Source of the DNA: Chthonomonas calidirosea
Lineage (GTDB): Bacteria; Armatimonadota; Fimbriimonadia; Fimbriimonadales; Fimbriimonadaceae
DNA length: 64,000 nt
Reading direction: 5' to 3'
Assembly: GCA_945882415.1 (NCBI GenBank)
Contig: CAMCWC010000001.1
Coordinates: 248,001 to 312,000 of the forward strand
The notes beneath the pieces are model-generated. The model worked only from the letters and a program-made list of their open reading frames with translations, made no database searches and was not told where the DNA came from. A program made the translations under genes and the position numbers. This document shows positions 1 to 8,507 of this stretch, piece after piece. How positions within the stretch are numbered: position 1 is the stretch's first letter; each line of letters starts with the position of its first letter.

Positions 1-109
1 CCTAGAAGCCGCCGCCGGAGACTGGCTGCAGCTGCGAAAGGGTGAGCACGAAGTCCACATATATCCGCTATCGCACATTCGGATGATCAAGCCGTTCGAA
101 CCGTTGTAA
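1..109 (+). CDS. C-terminal end of an unidentified protein (5' truncated)
   Basis: Reading from base 2 gives 35 codons without interruption, ending in TAA at 107-109. The visible tail contains GDWLQLRKGEHEV and HIRMIKPFEPL. The rest lies outside the window, so no family can be assigned. The next gene starts 12 bases later on the same strand. Confidence 0.5.
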   Translation, partial: LEAAAGDWLQLRKGEHEVHIYPLSHIRMIKPFEPL

Positions 110-119
110 AGTATTTACA
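105..119. promoter_or_regulatory. Inverted repeat TGTAAA-GTA-TTTACA
   Basis: A perfect 6-base inverted repeat with a 3-base spacer lies over the stop codon of the partial first gene and ends two bases before the ATG of the next gene. It could be an operator or a short mRNA hairpin masking the start, because no Shine-Dalgarno sequence is visible there. The function is inferred only. Confidence 0.3.
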
Positions 120-121
120 TT

Positions 122-649
122 ATGGAAAGCGGGCTAGCCTTTTCACCTGAGCAATCGGCTCAGGTGATTGCCCTCGCCGCTCGAATGCAGGAAGCGGACG
201 CCGAAAAAATTCCGGTCGCCCAGCTTCGGCAGGCCGCATTGGAAGCAGGCATCGAAGATCGTTACATCGAAGCCGCAATTCAGCAAGTCGGCGACGGACA
301 GACGTCGATCGTTGAATTCGCAAAGCCGGCAACTACCGACAATTCGCCCTGGACAACGGGACTCGTACTCCTAAACGTATGCATCCTTTTGAAGCTGTCG
401 ATGGACTTCAGCCTCACAAGCCCAAGCGAAGTCCCAGTTATTGCAGCGGCGGTGATGCTCCTCGCTAACGGAATCCTATTGCCCAGCCGAAAGGCCCTCG
501 GGGTGATTGGAGTAATCGCATGGGGTTGGTCGGCCGGCGTACATCTGAGCAAAAGGGATGAGTTCGGCAGCATCCTTCTTTGCATCGCGATTGGCTATCT
601 GATCTACACGGCTGGAAAAGGACTTTCGCCTTATCGCAAGTCGAAGTAA
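122..649 (+). CDS. Small membrane protein with N-terminal helical domain
   Basis: This 175-residue protein has two parts. Residues 1-60 form a soluble helical segment with the pattern 'EQSAQVIALAARMQ ... AGIEDRYIEAAIQQV', typical of short helical regions that precede membrane anchors. From about residue 75 on, hydrophobic segments suggest four transmembrane helices in two pairs. The next gene has the same architecture and a similar N-terminal motif, so the two are likely diverged tandem paralogues. The ATG at 122 has no clear ribosome binding site. No function is recognised. Confidence 0.7.
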   Translation: MESGLAFSPEQSAQVIALAARMQEADAEKIPVAQLRQAALEAGIEDRYIEAAIQQVGDGQTSIVEFAKPATTDNSPWTTGLVLLNVCILLKLSMDFSLTSPSEVPVIAAAVMLLANGILLPSRKALGVIGVIAWGWSAGVHLSKRDEFGSILLCIAIGYLIYTAGKGLSPYRKSK

Positions 650-716
650 TACCTAGCACCTCTTTGCAAGCAGATACTAAGAACTTCCGTAACCGGAGAA
701 CAGGGAGCCGGGTAGA

Positions 717-1274
717 TTGAACGAGTTCAGACCACTCAACAACGAAGAGCAAGATAGGGTCATGAAGCTGGCGTTGGAATACCAGCGGCAAGAACTCGAG
801 CTCCGAGACCTTCGCGATCTTCAGGCCATCGGGGAGCAAATCGGGGTCAAACCCGAACATGTTGAGCGCGCATATGCGGCCGTCCTTACCAATACCGATC
901 CGCTTCCTCAGGTGAAGACGCGATTTCGGCCCGATGTTCGCATCACGGACATCGCAATGACGACACTCAACATCGTCATTACGGCTCTCATGGCATCCAA
1001 TTACGCCGCAGTGAACGGTGCGGAACCGGTCTACATTGGTCTCGCGGTCGTTGCGGTCACAAGCTCCGTCATTCGATCGCGCTGGGTGAGTGCGCTCATC
1101 GCCATCGCTTGGACCATCGGCCTCGCTTTCACTCTGCCGCGCGGAATTGCGGCAGAAATCGCCTACCAACCGATCGTTGCCTTCGCAACCATCCTCTTCT
1201 TCACATCGCTGGGGATGCGGGACCTCGGCGACCGGTCGAGGCAATGGCTCGCACGGCATCAGCGAACTCGATAA
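717..1274 (+). CDS. Small membrane protein, paralogue of the preceding gene
   Basis: This 185-residue protein starts at TTG (717) with GGGAG about 9 bases upstream, which supports the unusual start. The N-terminal part (residues 5-62) is soluble and helical and ends in 'IGVKPEHVERAYAAVL', matching the 'AGIEDRYIEAAIQQV' pattern of its upstream neighbour. Four hydrophobic segments follow between about residues 75 and 165. The function is unknown. Shared layout and adjacency point to a tandem duplication with strong divergence. Confidence 0.7.
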   Translation: MNEFRPLNNEEQDRVMKLALEYQRQELELRDLRDLQAIGEQIGVKPEHVERAYAAVLTNTDPLPQVKTRFRPDVRITDIAMTTLNIVITALMASNYAAVNGAEPVYIGLAVVAVTSSVIRSRWVSALIAIAWTIGLAFTLPRGIAAEIAYQPIVAFATILFFTSLGMRDLGDRSRQWLARHQRTR

Positions 1275-1307
1275 CTCCAATCGATCCGGCGGTCGGTAGA
1301 ATCAGCC

Positions 1308-2060
1308 GTGCGCATCCTCATCACCAACGACGATGGAATCCACGCTCCCGGCCTAAAATCAATTGCCTCGGTGGCCGCCGAGTTTGGTGAAGTCATCATC
1401 GTCGCCCCCGACCGCGAACGCAGTGCCTGCGCCCACGCGATGACCATGCGCGAGCCACTCCGCGTAAACGAGGTCAAGTATCTAGCCGCGCGGGTGAAGG
1501 CTTTTGAAGTGAACGGCCTTCCCGTAGATTGCGTCAATGTTGGCCTAACTATCGGCTGGCCCGACGGTTGCGACCTCGTGCTGAGCGGCATCAACAACGG
1601 CCCCAACCTCGGCTTCGACGTCACCTACAGCGGCACCGTCGCCGGCGCCATGGAAGGCACCATCAACGGCATCCGCAGCATTGCTATCTCAATGGCGATC
1701 CTGAACTCCTCCGAAACGATCAACTACGACCTCGGCGCCGATTGGCTACGCGAGAACTGGGACGACCTGACCCACGCCGAACTGCCGCCCCTGGTCTTCT
1801 TGAACGTCAATGTACCGAATCACCCCGCCAAAGGCACACGCTACGTCGGTATGGGCCAGCGGGTCTACAAAGACCGCGTCGAGATGCGCGAAGATCCCTG
1901 GGGTCGCCCTTACTACTGGCAGGGCGGCGTCGCAGTATTGGACGGAGCCGCGCCGGAAACGGACATTCATGCCGTGAAAGAAGGCTACGCCGCAGTGACC
2001 CCGGTCAGCCTAGATTGGACCGATCATGCCGTTCTCAAGCGATTGCAGAAAACTGCATAA
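1308..2060 (+). CDS. surE: 5'-nucleotidase SurE
   Basis: This 250-residue survival protein E is a cytoplasmic, metal-dependent nucleoside 5'-monophosphate phosphatase. It begins MRILITNDDG: D8 and D9 are the family metal ligands, S39 lies in 'APDRERSACAHAM', and the later 'SGINNGPNLG' and 'YSGTVAGAMEG' blocks complete the active site. The length is normal for the family. The start is GTG at 1308, chosen because the NDDG motif must lie within about ten residues of the N terminus. It stands alone, without the pcm or rpoS neighbours seen in enterobacteria. Confidence 0.95.
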   Translation: MRILITNDDGIHAPGLKSIASVAAEFGEVIIVAPDRERSACAHAMTMREPLRVNEVKYLAARVKAFEVNGLPVDCVNVGLTIGWPDGCDLVLSGINNGPNLGFDVTYSGTVAGAMEGTINGIRSIAISMAILNSSETINYDLGADWLRENWDDLTHAELPPLVFLNVNVPNHPAKGTRYVGMGQRVYKDRVEMREDPWGRPYYWQGGVAVLDGAAPETDIHAVKEGYAAVTPVSLDWTDHAVLKRLQKTA

Positions 2061-2081
2061 CTGCCATCGTCTATAATCGGT

Positions 2082-2528
2082 GTGATGTTTGACGCGCAAG
2101 AAAAGATTGATGAACTCGCTTCGCTTATGAACGAGTTCGGTCTTGCCGAGGCCAGTATTTCCGAGGGCGATTTTCATCTTCGCTTCGCTCGCAAACGGAA
2201 AGCGACCACCGTCAGCACCGTCGAAGCCTCGTCAGACTTCGAGCCAGAAGCCGCATTCGTTCCCGCGCAGGCCATAGAGCCACCCAAGCCGCTTGGAACG
2301 CCCGTGACGAGCCCGATGAACGGCATCTTCTATAACGCCCCAAGCCCTGGCTCGCCTGCATTCGTTAAAGTCGGCGATCAAGTCACCGCCGGCCAAATCA
2401 TCGGCCTCATCGAAGCCATGAAGGTCTTCAACGAGATTCCATGCCCAGTCAGTGGCACGGTTCTTTCGATCAATGTTGAGCCAAGCGCCGTCGTCCAGCC
2501 CGGCGACGCAATATTGCACATCGGTTAG
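2082..2528 (+). CDS. accB: Biotin carboxyl carrier protein of acetyl-CoA carboxylase
   Basis: This 148-residue AccB carries biotin between the biotin carboxylase and carboxyltransferase parts of acetyl-CoA carboxylase, the first step of fatty acid synthesis. The N-terminal 'EKIDELASLMNEFGLAE' is the usual AccB start. An Ala/Pro-rich linker leads to the C-terminal biotinyl domain (about residues 70-148) with the lysine in 'IEAMKVFNEI'. The start is GTG at 2082 or ATG at 2085. accC, normally adjacent, is absent here; the next gene is hom, 17 bases downstream. Confidence 0.93.
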   Translation: MMFDAQEKIDELASLMNEFGLAEASISEGDFHLRFARKRKATTVSTVEASSDFEPEAAFVPAQAIEPPKPLGTPVTSPMNGIFYNAPSPGSPAFVKVGDQVTAGQIIGLIEAMKVFNEIPCPVSGTVLSINVEPSAVVQPGDAILHIG

Positions 2529-2545
2529 GTTCCATAATCTGCCCC

Positions 2546-3829
2546 GTGAGCGAGAAGTTGTTGCGGGTTGCGTTGTTGGGTTACGGAACGGTTGGAGCGG
2601 GCACCTACCGCATGCTCCAGGAAAACCGCATTGCCATCACCGAGAAGATTGGCTTCTCCGTCGAAATCACTCGAATCGGAATTAAAGACCCATCGAAGGA
2701 ACGTGACCTTCCCGCGTCCATGTTCACCACCGACCTCGATTCGATCGTCGCGGACCCGAATGTAGACGTCATCATCGAACTCATTGGCGGCATCGAGCCT
2801 GCGGCGCAACTGGTTGAGAATGCTCTCCGCAACGGCAAAAGCGTCATCACCGCGAACAAAGAGCTCATGGCCAAGCACGGCAGCCGCCTTGTCCAGATCG
2901 CAAAAGACGGCAAGCTTGATCTCCACTATGAGGCCGCCGTCGGCGGCGGAATCCCGCTCATCCAGCCTCTGAAGCACCAGCTCGCTGGTAACGACGTGCT
3001 GAAGATGATGGGCATCCTCAACGGCACCACCAACTACATCCTCACCGCCATGCAGCAAGACGGCGCAGAGTTCGGCGATGTCCTCGCCGAAGCCCAGGCG
3101 AAAGGCTACGCCGAGGCCGATCCAACCAACGACGTCGACGGTTTCGACACCTCTTACAAAATCGCCATCCTCGGCAGTATCGCCTTCGGAAAGCAAGTAC
3201 CGATGGAAGCGGTCTACCGAGAAGGAATCCGCAAGATCACCAAGCTGGATATCCAATACGCCGACATGCTCGGCTACCGGATCAAGCTCCTTGGAGTGAT
3301 CGACGCCATCACCGACGACCGCCTCCGCGCCCGCGTCCACCCTGCGCTCATCGCAAAGGACCACCCTCTTGCGAGCGTAAACGGCGTCTATAACGCCCTC
3401 TGGATTCACGGCGACTTCGTCGGCGACGTCATGTTCTCCGGCCGCGGTGCCGGCTCAGACCCCACAGCAAGCGCCGTGATCGGTGACTTGATCGACGTTG
3501 GCCGAAACCGCGCCGCAAACGGCCCCGGAAGCGCTTTGCCGTACGGTTTAGGAATGCAGACCGAGCCGATCGACACTCTAGTCGCGCGCTATTATGTTCG
3601 CCTCAACGTCGTCGACCGCCCGAAGGTCCTCGGCCACATCGCGCTTGCCTTTGGCGAATTCGACGTCTCCCTCGCCGCGATGGAAATGCGAACGCTCGGC
3701 GAAGGGAAGGGAGAGATCGTCTTCCTAACCCACCCCTGCGTCGAAGCCGACTTCCGAGGCGCCCTCGCCGCAATGGAGCGCGACGCCGTCACCAGCAGCA
3801 TCGAAACGTGGATTCGGGTCGAGGGTTAA
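2546..3829 (+). CDS. hom: Homoserine dehydrogenase
   Basis: This 427-residue NAD(P)-dependent enzyme reduces aspartate semialdehyde to homoserine on the way to threonine and methionine. It has the N-terminal Rossmann motif 'GYGTVGAGTY' (residues 12-21), the catalytic-domain signature 'GGGIPLIQPLKHQLAG' and 'LNGTTNYIL', and a C-terminal ACT domain (about residues 345-427) expected to give threonine feedback control. The start is GTG at 2546. It converges with the CBS gene, and the two stop codons overlap within TTAA. Confidence 0.95.
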   Translation: MSEKLLRVALLGYGTVGAGTYRMLQENRIAITEKIGFSVEITRIGIKDPSKERDLPASMFTTDLDSIVADPNVDVIIELIGGIEPAAQLVENALRNGKSVITANKELMAKHGSRLVQIAKDGKLDLHYEAAVGGGIPLIQPLKHQLAGNDVLKMMGILNGTTNYILTAMQQDGAEFGDVLAEAQAKGYAEADPTNDVDGFDTSYKIAILGSIAFGKQVPMEAVYREGIRKITKLDIQYADMLGYRIKLLGVIDAITDDRLRARVHPALIAKDHPLASVNGVYNALWIHGDFVGDVMFSGRGAGSDPTASAVIGDLIDVGRNRAANGPGSALPYGLGMQTEPIDTLVARYYVRLNVVDRPKVLGHIALAFGEFDVSLAAMEMRTLGEGKGEIVFLTHPCVEADFRGALAAMERDAVTSSIETWIRVEG

Positions 3830-4260
3830 AGACTCTCTCGGATCTTTTTGTTGATGCCTTCCAGTGTCAGAACACCGACCAAGGCGTCGGATTCGTTGAC
3901 GACGGGAAGGCAGTCCAGTCGAAGCCCAAGCGAGTTCCCACCATTCAGAATGTCTAAGGCATCACCTAAACTGCTGACATTGCGAATTGCAATGACCGGT
4001 GTTGATGCAATTTGTTCGGCTGTGTCTCCGCCACGACCAAGGTCGCTACGCGTGATGATTCCTCGCAACTTTCGGGATGCCTCGCTTTCTTGCACAATCA
4101 CGGAAAAGTTTGGTGACGGATTTGTAGCGAAAGTTCTCAGCACATCTCCTACCGGCGCGTCGGCGTTGGCCGAAATGTATGAGGGGGAAATGTAGTTCAT
4201 GACCCCATCGGTACGTCGCTTATTGACGATATCCTGGACCGCTTCTTTTATGGAAATCAT
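3826..4260 (-). CDS. CBS-domain protein
   Basis: This 144-residue soluble protein is made almost entirely of a CBS pair (Bateman module). The first CBS has 'DIVNKRRTDGVMNYISPSYISANADAPVGDVL'-type features (split here: VMNYISPSYI, then VGDVLRTFATNP). The second has 'IASTPVIAIRNVSSLGDALDIL' and ends 'DALVGVLTLEGINKKI'. CBS pairs usually bind adenine nucleotides and act as sensors. The gene lies 67 bases downstream of a membrane protein on the same strand, so the two may act together. The target is unknown. Confidence 0.85.
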   Translation of the reverse strand: MISIKEAVQDIVNKRRTDGVMNYISPSYISANADAPVGDVLRTFATNPSPNFSVIVQESEASRKLRGIITRSDLGRGGDTAEQIASTPVIAIRNVSSLGDALDILNGGNSLGLRLDCLPVVNESDALVGVLTLEGINKKIRESL

Positions 4261-4327
4261 AGTCTTCTAGTAAATGATAACGCGGAATGCATTCATTCTG
4301 GTTCGAACTCGGCTTCAGATGAGGAAA

Positions 4328-4960
4328 TTAGCTTCCGCTCCCATCATCTGCATCAGTATCCGTTGAGGGTGACGGAGCAGTATCTCCAGGTGCCGTACCC
4401 GCCGCAGTTGCTCCTGCTGCTGGAGTGCCAGATGCTCCTGCTGCTGCTACGGGTGCTGGTGAGGGCCCTCCGCCCTGTATCCGGACTTCGGCGCGATTAA
4501 CTGCTGGCGCTGCAACTTCTCCATCTTTCTTCGTCCCAGCGAGTGCTCTTTGAACGATATCCTCCAGGTTCTTACCGTCCTTACCGCCAATATGCTGCCC
4601 AATAACGGTTGGCCAGGTTGCACCCAAAACAAAAGCCTGCACCGCTGCAAAGTTATTGAGCTGAGCGAGCTGAAAAACTGCCGCGATTGCTCCTCCAACG
4701 GTTACGAACTGCAACATGTGCATCCAGCCGGCATTGATGAGGCGAATTTCTTGCGCCACTTGTTCGCTGACCAAGAAGCCATAGTGGAGTGCTTTCAGAT
4801 ATCCGTACGCGCCAATCATTCCAATGAGAAACGCACCTAGAACATTTGCCGTACTCGCGTATAAATTCAGTGGCATGCCAAACGGAGACCACGATACCAA
4901 CCACTCCTTCGGTGCTTCCGCTTGGACCAGCAGAGAAACAACAGCAAACATAATGTGCAT
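4328..4960 (-). CDS. Membrane protein with Ala/Pro-rich acidic tail
   Basis: This 210-residue protein has an N-terminal hydrophobic segment (1-14), a helix around residues 35-58 ('NVLGAFLIGMIGAYGYL'), and further hydrophobic stretches near 78-95 and 100-120. A long low-complexity tail follows from about residue 150, rich in Ala, Pro, Gly and Thr and ending in an acidic DTDADDGSGS. The tail is probably disordered. It precedes the CBS-domain gene on the same strand. No known family is recognised. Confidence 0.65.
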   Translation of the reverse strand: MHIMFAVVSLLVQAEAPKEWLVSWSPFGMPLNLYASTANVLGAFLIGMIGAYGYLKALHYGFLVSEQVAQEIRLINAGWMHMLQFVTVGGAIAAVFQLAQLNNFAAVQAFVLGATWPTVIGQHIGGKDGKNLEDIVQRALAGTKKDGEVAAPAVNRAEVRIQGGGPSPAPVAAAGASGTPAAGATAAGTAPGDTAPSPSTDTDADDGSGS

Positions 4961-5032
4961 ATTACAGACGTGCGTAACTAGAAGTCAATTCTGTTCGAAC
5001 TTTTTCTTGCGTCAAAGAATTGAACAATCATC

Positions 5033-5479
5033 ATGCTTCCAAGCGAATCCGCCCGATCCGAACGCGTCGTCCATTTCATTGCCCTCCTCATCCAAGTCGG
5101 CCTCTCAACCGCCATTGTCGGCTTCGCCGGAGCCGCAGGCATCGCCTTAGCCAGCGACCAAGACCTCTTCACGTCACTCGAGCAATCGGCCTTGAAAGTC
5201 GCCATTGCCGCCCTCATCAGCTGCCTAACGCTGGCCGTCGTCGGAACGGTCGGGCCTGACTCCGATCTCTGCCCAGGCCGATTTATCAGCGTCCTGAGCA
5301 AGCACATTGCTCGAGACACGATTGCCGTCGTCTTAATCGGCATCATCGTAAGGCTCAGCGCTAACCCAATGATCGGTTTCGGAATTCTCACTGCGATCTG
5401 GCTCTTCGAAACCATCGCCATGGCCCTGTGGGTCCGGGACGCCCGAAAAAAGGGCATCTGCACTATCGGCTCTCACTAA
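5033..5479 (+). CDS. Small integral membrane protein
   Basis: This 148-residue protein has about four hydrophobic segments (residues 13-35, 52-72, 93-112, 113-132) and short polar loops. It ends 'RDARKKGICTIGSH'. No family is recognised. It precedes the epimerase gene by 28 bases on the same strand and may be co-transcribed with it. Confidence 0.6.
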   Translation: MLPSESARSERVVHFIALLIQVGLSTAIVGFAGAAGIALASDQDLFTSLEQSALKVAIAALISCLTLAVVGTVGPDSDLCPGRFISVLSKHIARDTIAVVLIGIIVRLSANPMIGFGILTAIWLFETIAMALWVRDARKKGICTIGSH

Positions 5480-5507
5480 GAAACCCCGCCCCGAATAGAC
5501 TAGGCTC

Positions 5508-6485
5508 ATGAACATTCTCGTCCTCGGCGGGACCCAGTTTGTGGGCCGACACTTCATTGAGCTCGCGCTTGCAGAAGGGCACAACGTCACCCTCGTCCAT
5601 CGCGGAAAGACCAATCCCGGCCTGTTCCCGACCGCGAAGCACATCCTCGCTGACCGACGAGAAAAACTCACCGCCCTCGAAAACCACGAGTGGGACGTGT
5701 GCGTAGACGCCAACGCCTACATCCCCCGAGAGGTCGAGCTCAGCACCGAAATCCTCATGTCCCGGGTGGACCGGTACGTTTTCGTCTCCACGGTAAGCGT
5801 TTACGACGGCGCAAAGTCGCCCCGGATCACCGAAGAAAGTCCGCTCCTGCCGTCAATTTCTGACACCGAAGAAGTGACCGCGGCAACCTACGGCGGACTG
5901 AAAGTTGCCTGCGAGGCCATCGTCCAGAACACCTTCGGCGCAAACGCGACCATCGTCCGCCCGGGCTACTTGGTCGGTCCGTACGATCCGACAAACCGCT
6001 TCCCATACTGGGTCGGCCGATTCGCCTCTGGTGAAGAGGTCCTGCTCCCCAAAGAGCGCGATTGCCCGCTGCAAGTGCTCGACGCTCGCGATCTTGCCGT
6101 GCTCCTCTTGAGGGCCGCTCACGGCGAGGTTCCCGCCATCGTGAACACCACCGGCCCGGCGTCGACGTTTGCCGAAATCACCGACGCAATCCGCGCCATC
6201 TTCCCGAGCGAAGTCACCGAGATTCCGGAAGCCTGGCTCGCCGAAAGGGAAGTCCGCCCAGGTGCCGAACTCCCGCTGTATTCGGGAACCTCGGCCGAAG
6301 GTCGCGGACTGATGCTCGTTAACACCGACCTCGCGATCGCCAGCGGATTGCCTCATCGGCCACTCGAAGCATCGATCCGCGACACCGCTACCTGGTTAGC
6401 CGAGGCTCCGCGTACCCTTCGCGGAAATCCGCTTTCTCCCGAGCGGGCGAAAGAGCTGATCGCTGAGTATCAGGAGCAAGCTTGA
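5508..6485 (+). CDS. NAD-dependent epimerase/dehydratase (extended SDR)
   Basis: This 325-residue protein opens with the Rossmann motif 'LVLGGTQFVGRHFIE' (GGTxFxGR), typical of a subgroup of extended short-chain dehydrogenases. 'YGGLKVACE' carries the active-site Y-x3-K, and 'VRPGYLVGPYDPTNRFPYW' is a conserved downstream element. The substrate is not identifiable. Members of this GGTxFxGR subgroup are often annotated as epimerases or isoflavone-reductase-like. Its end overlaps the nitrilase-family gene by 4 bases, so the two are translationally coupled. Confidence 0.85.
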   Translation: MNILVLGGTQFVGRHFIELALAEGHNVTLVHRGKTNPGLFPTAKHILADRREKLTALENHEWDVCVDANAYIPREVELSTEILMSRVDRYVFVSTVSVYDGAKSPRITEESPLLPSISDTEEVTAATYGGLKVACEAIVQNTFGANATIVRPGYLVGPYDPTNRFPYWVGRFASGEEVLLPKERDCPLQVLDARDLAVLLLRAAHGEVPAIVNTTGPASTFAEITDAIRAIFPSEVTEIPEAWLAEREVRPGAELPLYSGTSAEGRGLMLVNTDLAIASGLPHRPLEASIRDTATWLAEAPRTLRGNPLSPERAKELIAEYQEQA

Positions 6486-7306
6486 AGCTCGCCGTCGTGC
6501 AGATGGACGTTGCTTACGGCGACCTGGCCAAGAATCTCGACAAGATCCTCGCCCACCTGGAATCTGAGTCAGCGGCCGGAACCGATCTCGTCGTCTTCCC
6601 GGAATGCGCCGCCACCGGCTACGTCGCCAATTCGATTGAAGAAGCCCAAACCGTCGCGATTCCGCCATCCGCGCTAAGACCAATCGAAGACGCCTGCAAG
6701 CGCCTCGGCATCCATGCCCTCGTCGGCTACGCCGAGCAGCAGTCGGAAGCCGTTTACAACACTGCCGATCTCTTCAGCCCCGACGGACGCATTTTCTCCT
6801 ACCGAAAATCTCACTTGCCTTTCATCGGCATCGATCGCTTCACCGCGCCCGGTAACGAACTGGACATCGTTGAAACCAAGTTCGGCAAGATCGGAATCCT
6901 GATCTGCTACGACCAACGCGCCCCCGAAAACGCGCGAACCCTTGCCCTGAAAGGCGCCGATCTCATCCTCCTTCCCACGAATTGGCCAGAAGGCGCCGAG
7001 ATGTCCGCCAACCACATTTCGCGTGCAAGAGCTGCCGAGAACCACGTCTTCTATGCCTGCTGCAACCGTGTCGGAACCGAAAAGGGAACCCGCTTCATCG
7101 GTCAGAGCAAAATCCTGAACCCCTCCGGAAAAATCCTTGCCGAAGCCAGAGACGAAGAAACGACGCTACACGCCGAGTTTGACCTCGCCGGAGCGCGAAA
7201 CAAACGCGTCGTCATCGATGCCGGGCTGTACGAATACGACGTGTTTGCCGACCGAAGACCCGAGCTTTATGAACCCATTACAAAGAAGGAACCGTCAAAC
7301 AAGTGA
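6482..7306 (+). CDS. Carbon-nitrogen hydrolase (nitrilase superfamily)
   Basis: This 274-residue cytoplasmic amidase-type enzyme shows the full Glu-Lys-Cys catalytic triad: E41 in 'VFPECAATGY', K109 in 'YRKSHLPF' and C142 in 'GILICYDQRAPE'. The length fits single-domain amidases such as omega-amidase/Nit2 or N-carbamoyl-type hydrolases. The exact substrate cannot be read from sequence. The TTG start at 6482 overlaps the epimerase stop by 4 bases, pointing to a shared pathway, but no other pathway gene is present. Confidence 0.88.
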   Translation: MKLAVVQMDVAYGDLAKNLDKILAHLESESAAGTDLVVFPECAATGYVANSIEEAQTVAIPPSALRPIEDACKRLGIHALVGYAEQQSEAVYNTADLFSPDGRIFSYRKSHLPFIGIDRFTAPGNELDIVETKFGKIGILICYDQRAPENARTLALKGADLILLPTNWPEGAEMSANHISRARAAENHVFYACCNRVGTEKGTRFIGQSKILNPSGKILAEARDEETTLHAEFDLAGARNKRVVIDAGLYEYDVFADRRPELYEPITKKEPSNK

Positions 7307-7310
7307 ATCA

Positions 7311-8507
7311 ATGGGTAGCCTAACTTCCATGCGCGGACAAAATGTGTTGATCCCAGCCCTCATTGCGGCAGTGATCATTGGATGTGGTGGAAGTGGCGGC
7401 GGTGGCGCAGCCGCAACGGGGCTAACCTCGACGACGGCAACAACCGCGACGACGGCTACCACGGCGACGACCGCAACCACGTCCACGACGTCGACTACCA
7501 GCTCAACTTCTGGCGGTCCCGGCGTTCTTCCAAAGAACCGAATCGTCTACGCCGAGCAGCAAACCGACGGAACTTCCCAGGTGCGCCACATCGGCCCAAG
7601 TGGTGAAACCGACACGCTCGCCCTGACGCTCGACGCTAACACCAGCGCATACGCTCTTAATCCCGTTGTCAGCAATCAGGTCTTCTTCGCGGCAGCCGCA
7701 TCGGCGGGCGGAAGCTACAAGCTGTATCGAAACACGACTCCGGTCATCGCTGGCGCAACTGCCATCAGCCCCGGCTCCTACTCGTTTATCGATGGCGTTC
7801 AGGTTTCCAACAATGGCGATTTCCTCATCTTCTCCGGCGACATCGGAGACGGTTCACTTCGCCTTTACTACGTCCAGCTCAAGCCGACCCTAGGCACACC
7901 AACCCTGCTCGATATGGGCTCGTTCTTCCACATCGCAGGAACGAACGATAAGGTGGTCTATAGCAAGCCAGATGGCGGCGACGCGGACATCTACGTTAAG
8001 CCTCTACCTACCGGCACGGCCGTAAAGCTGACCGAAGATGCCGCCGAGGATGTCTACCCGCAGTGGAGCAAGGACAACTCGAAGATCATTTTCTCCAGCA
8101 ACCGCGGTGCAAGCCTGCTCGATCTGTACTCTATGAATGCTGACGGGACGGGCCAAACTCGCCTTACCGACACGGCCGACGACAGTGAGTTCGGCGGATC
8201 GTTCAACAGCGCGATCGATGCTTTTGCTTACGGCGTCGCCTCAAACGATCCGGCAAACAGCGGACTTTATCGAATCACCGGCACCACCGCGCGAATTCAG
8301 CTCAAGGCCACGAACGGGATTCTCGGAACCTACTGGACCAGCACGGACGGAAAGCTCAATCAGCGCTTCCTCAAGCCGCTGAGCCCGGCCAACGCCCGAC
8401 TCCAGAAGTTGCTGAACCCCGGCAAGAAGGATCCACCGGCAGACGTAAAAGCTCCGGCCGACAAAGTGATCGACCCTAAAGTCTCAGATAAATCAGGCGA
8501 CCAGTAA
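7311..8507 (+). CDS. Lipoprotein with Ala/Thr-repeat linker and TolB-like beta-propeller
   Basis: From ATG 7311 (or 7329) the protein is about 398 residues. A signal peptide ends in the lipobox-like 'AVIIGC', then a Gly-rich stretch, then a striking linker of repeated Ala-Thr-Thr units encoded by near-repeat DNA (about 7426-7510). The remainder contains TolB/WD40-like propeller blades, best seen in 'PQWSKDNSKIIFSSNRG' and 'LYSMNADGTGQTRLTDT'. It is probably an envelope-anchored surface protein. An upstream extension to 7137 in the same frame overlaps the nitrilase gene and lacks a signal peptide, so it is rejected. Confidence 0.8.
   Translation: MGSLTSMRGQNVLIPALIAAVIIGCGGSGGGGAAATGLTSTTATTATTATTATTATTSTTSTTSSTSGGPGVLPKNRIVYAEQQTDGTSQVRHIGPSGETDTLALTLDANTSAYALNPVVSNQVFFAAAASAGGSYKLYRNTTPVIAGATAISPGSYSFIDGVQVSNNGDFLIFSGDIGDGSLRLYYVQLKPTLGTPTLLDMGSFFHIAGTNDKVVYSKPDGGDADIYVKPLPTGTAVKLTEDAAEDVYPQWSKDNSKIIFSSNRGASLLDLYSMNADGTGQTRLTDTADDSEFGGSFNSAIDAFAYGVASNDPANSGLYRITGTTARIQLKATNGILGTYWTSTDGKLNQRFLKPLSPANARLQKLLNPGKKDPPADVKAPADKVIDPKVSDKSGDQ

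Noticed and set aside
2525-3409. A 294-codon open frame antisense to hom
   Set aside because: hom is unmistakable on the plus strand; the opposite frame shows no motif and typical shadow composition.
7137-7310. An upstream in-frame extension of the lipoprotein gene
   Set aside because: It runs inside the nitrilase-family gene, and the signal peptide with lipobox starts only after 7311.
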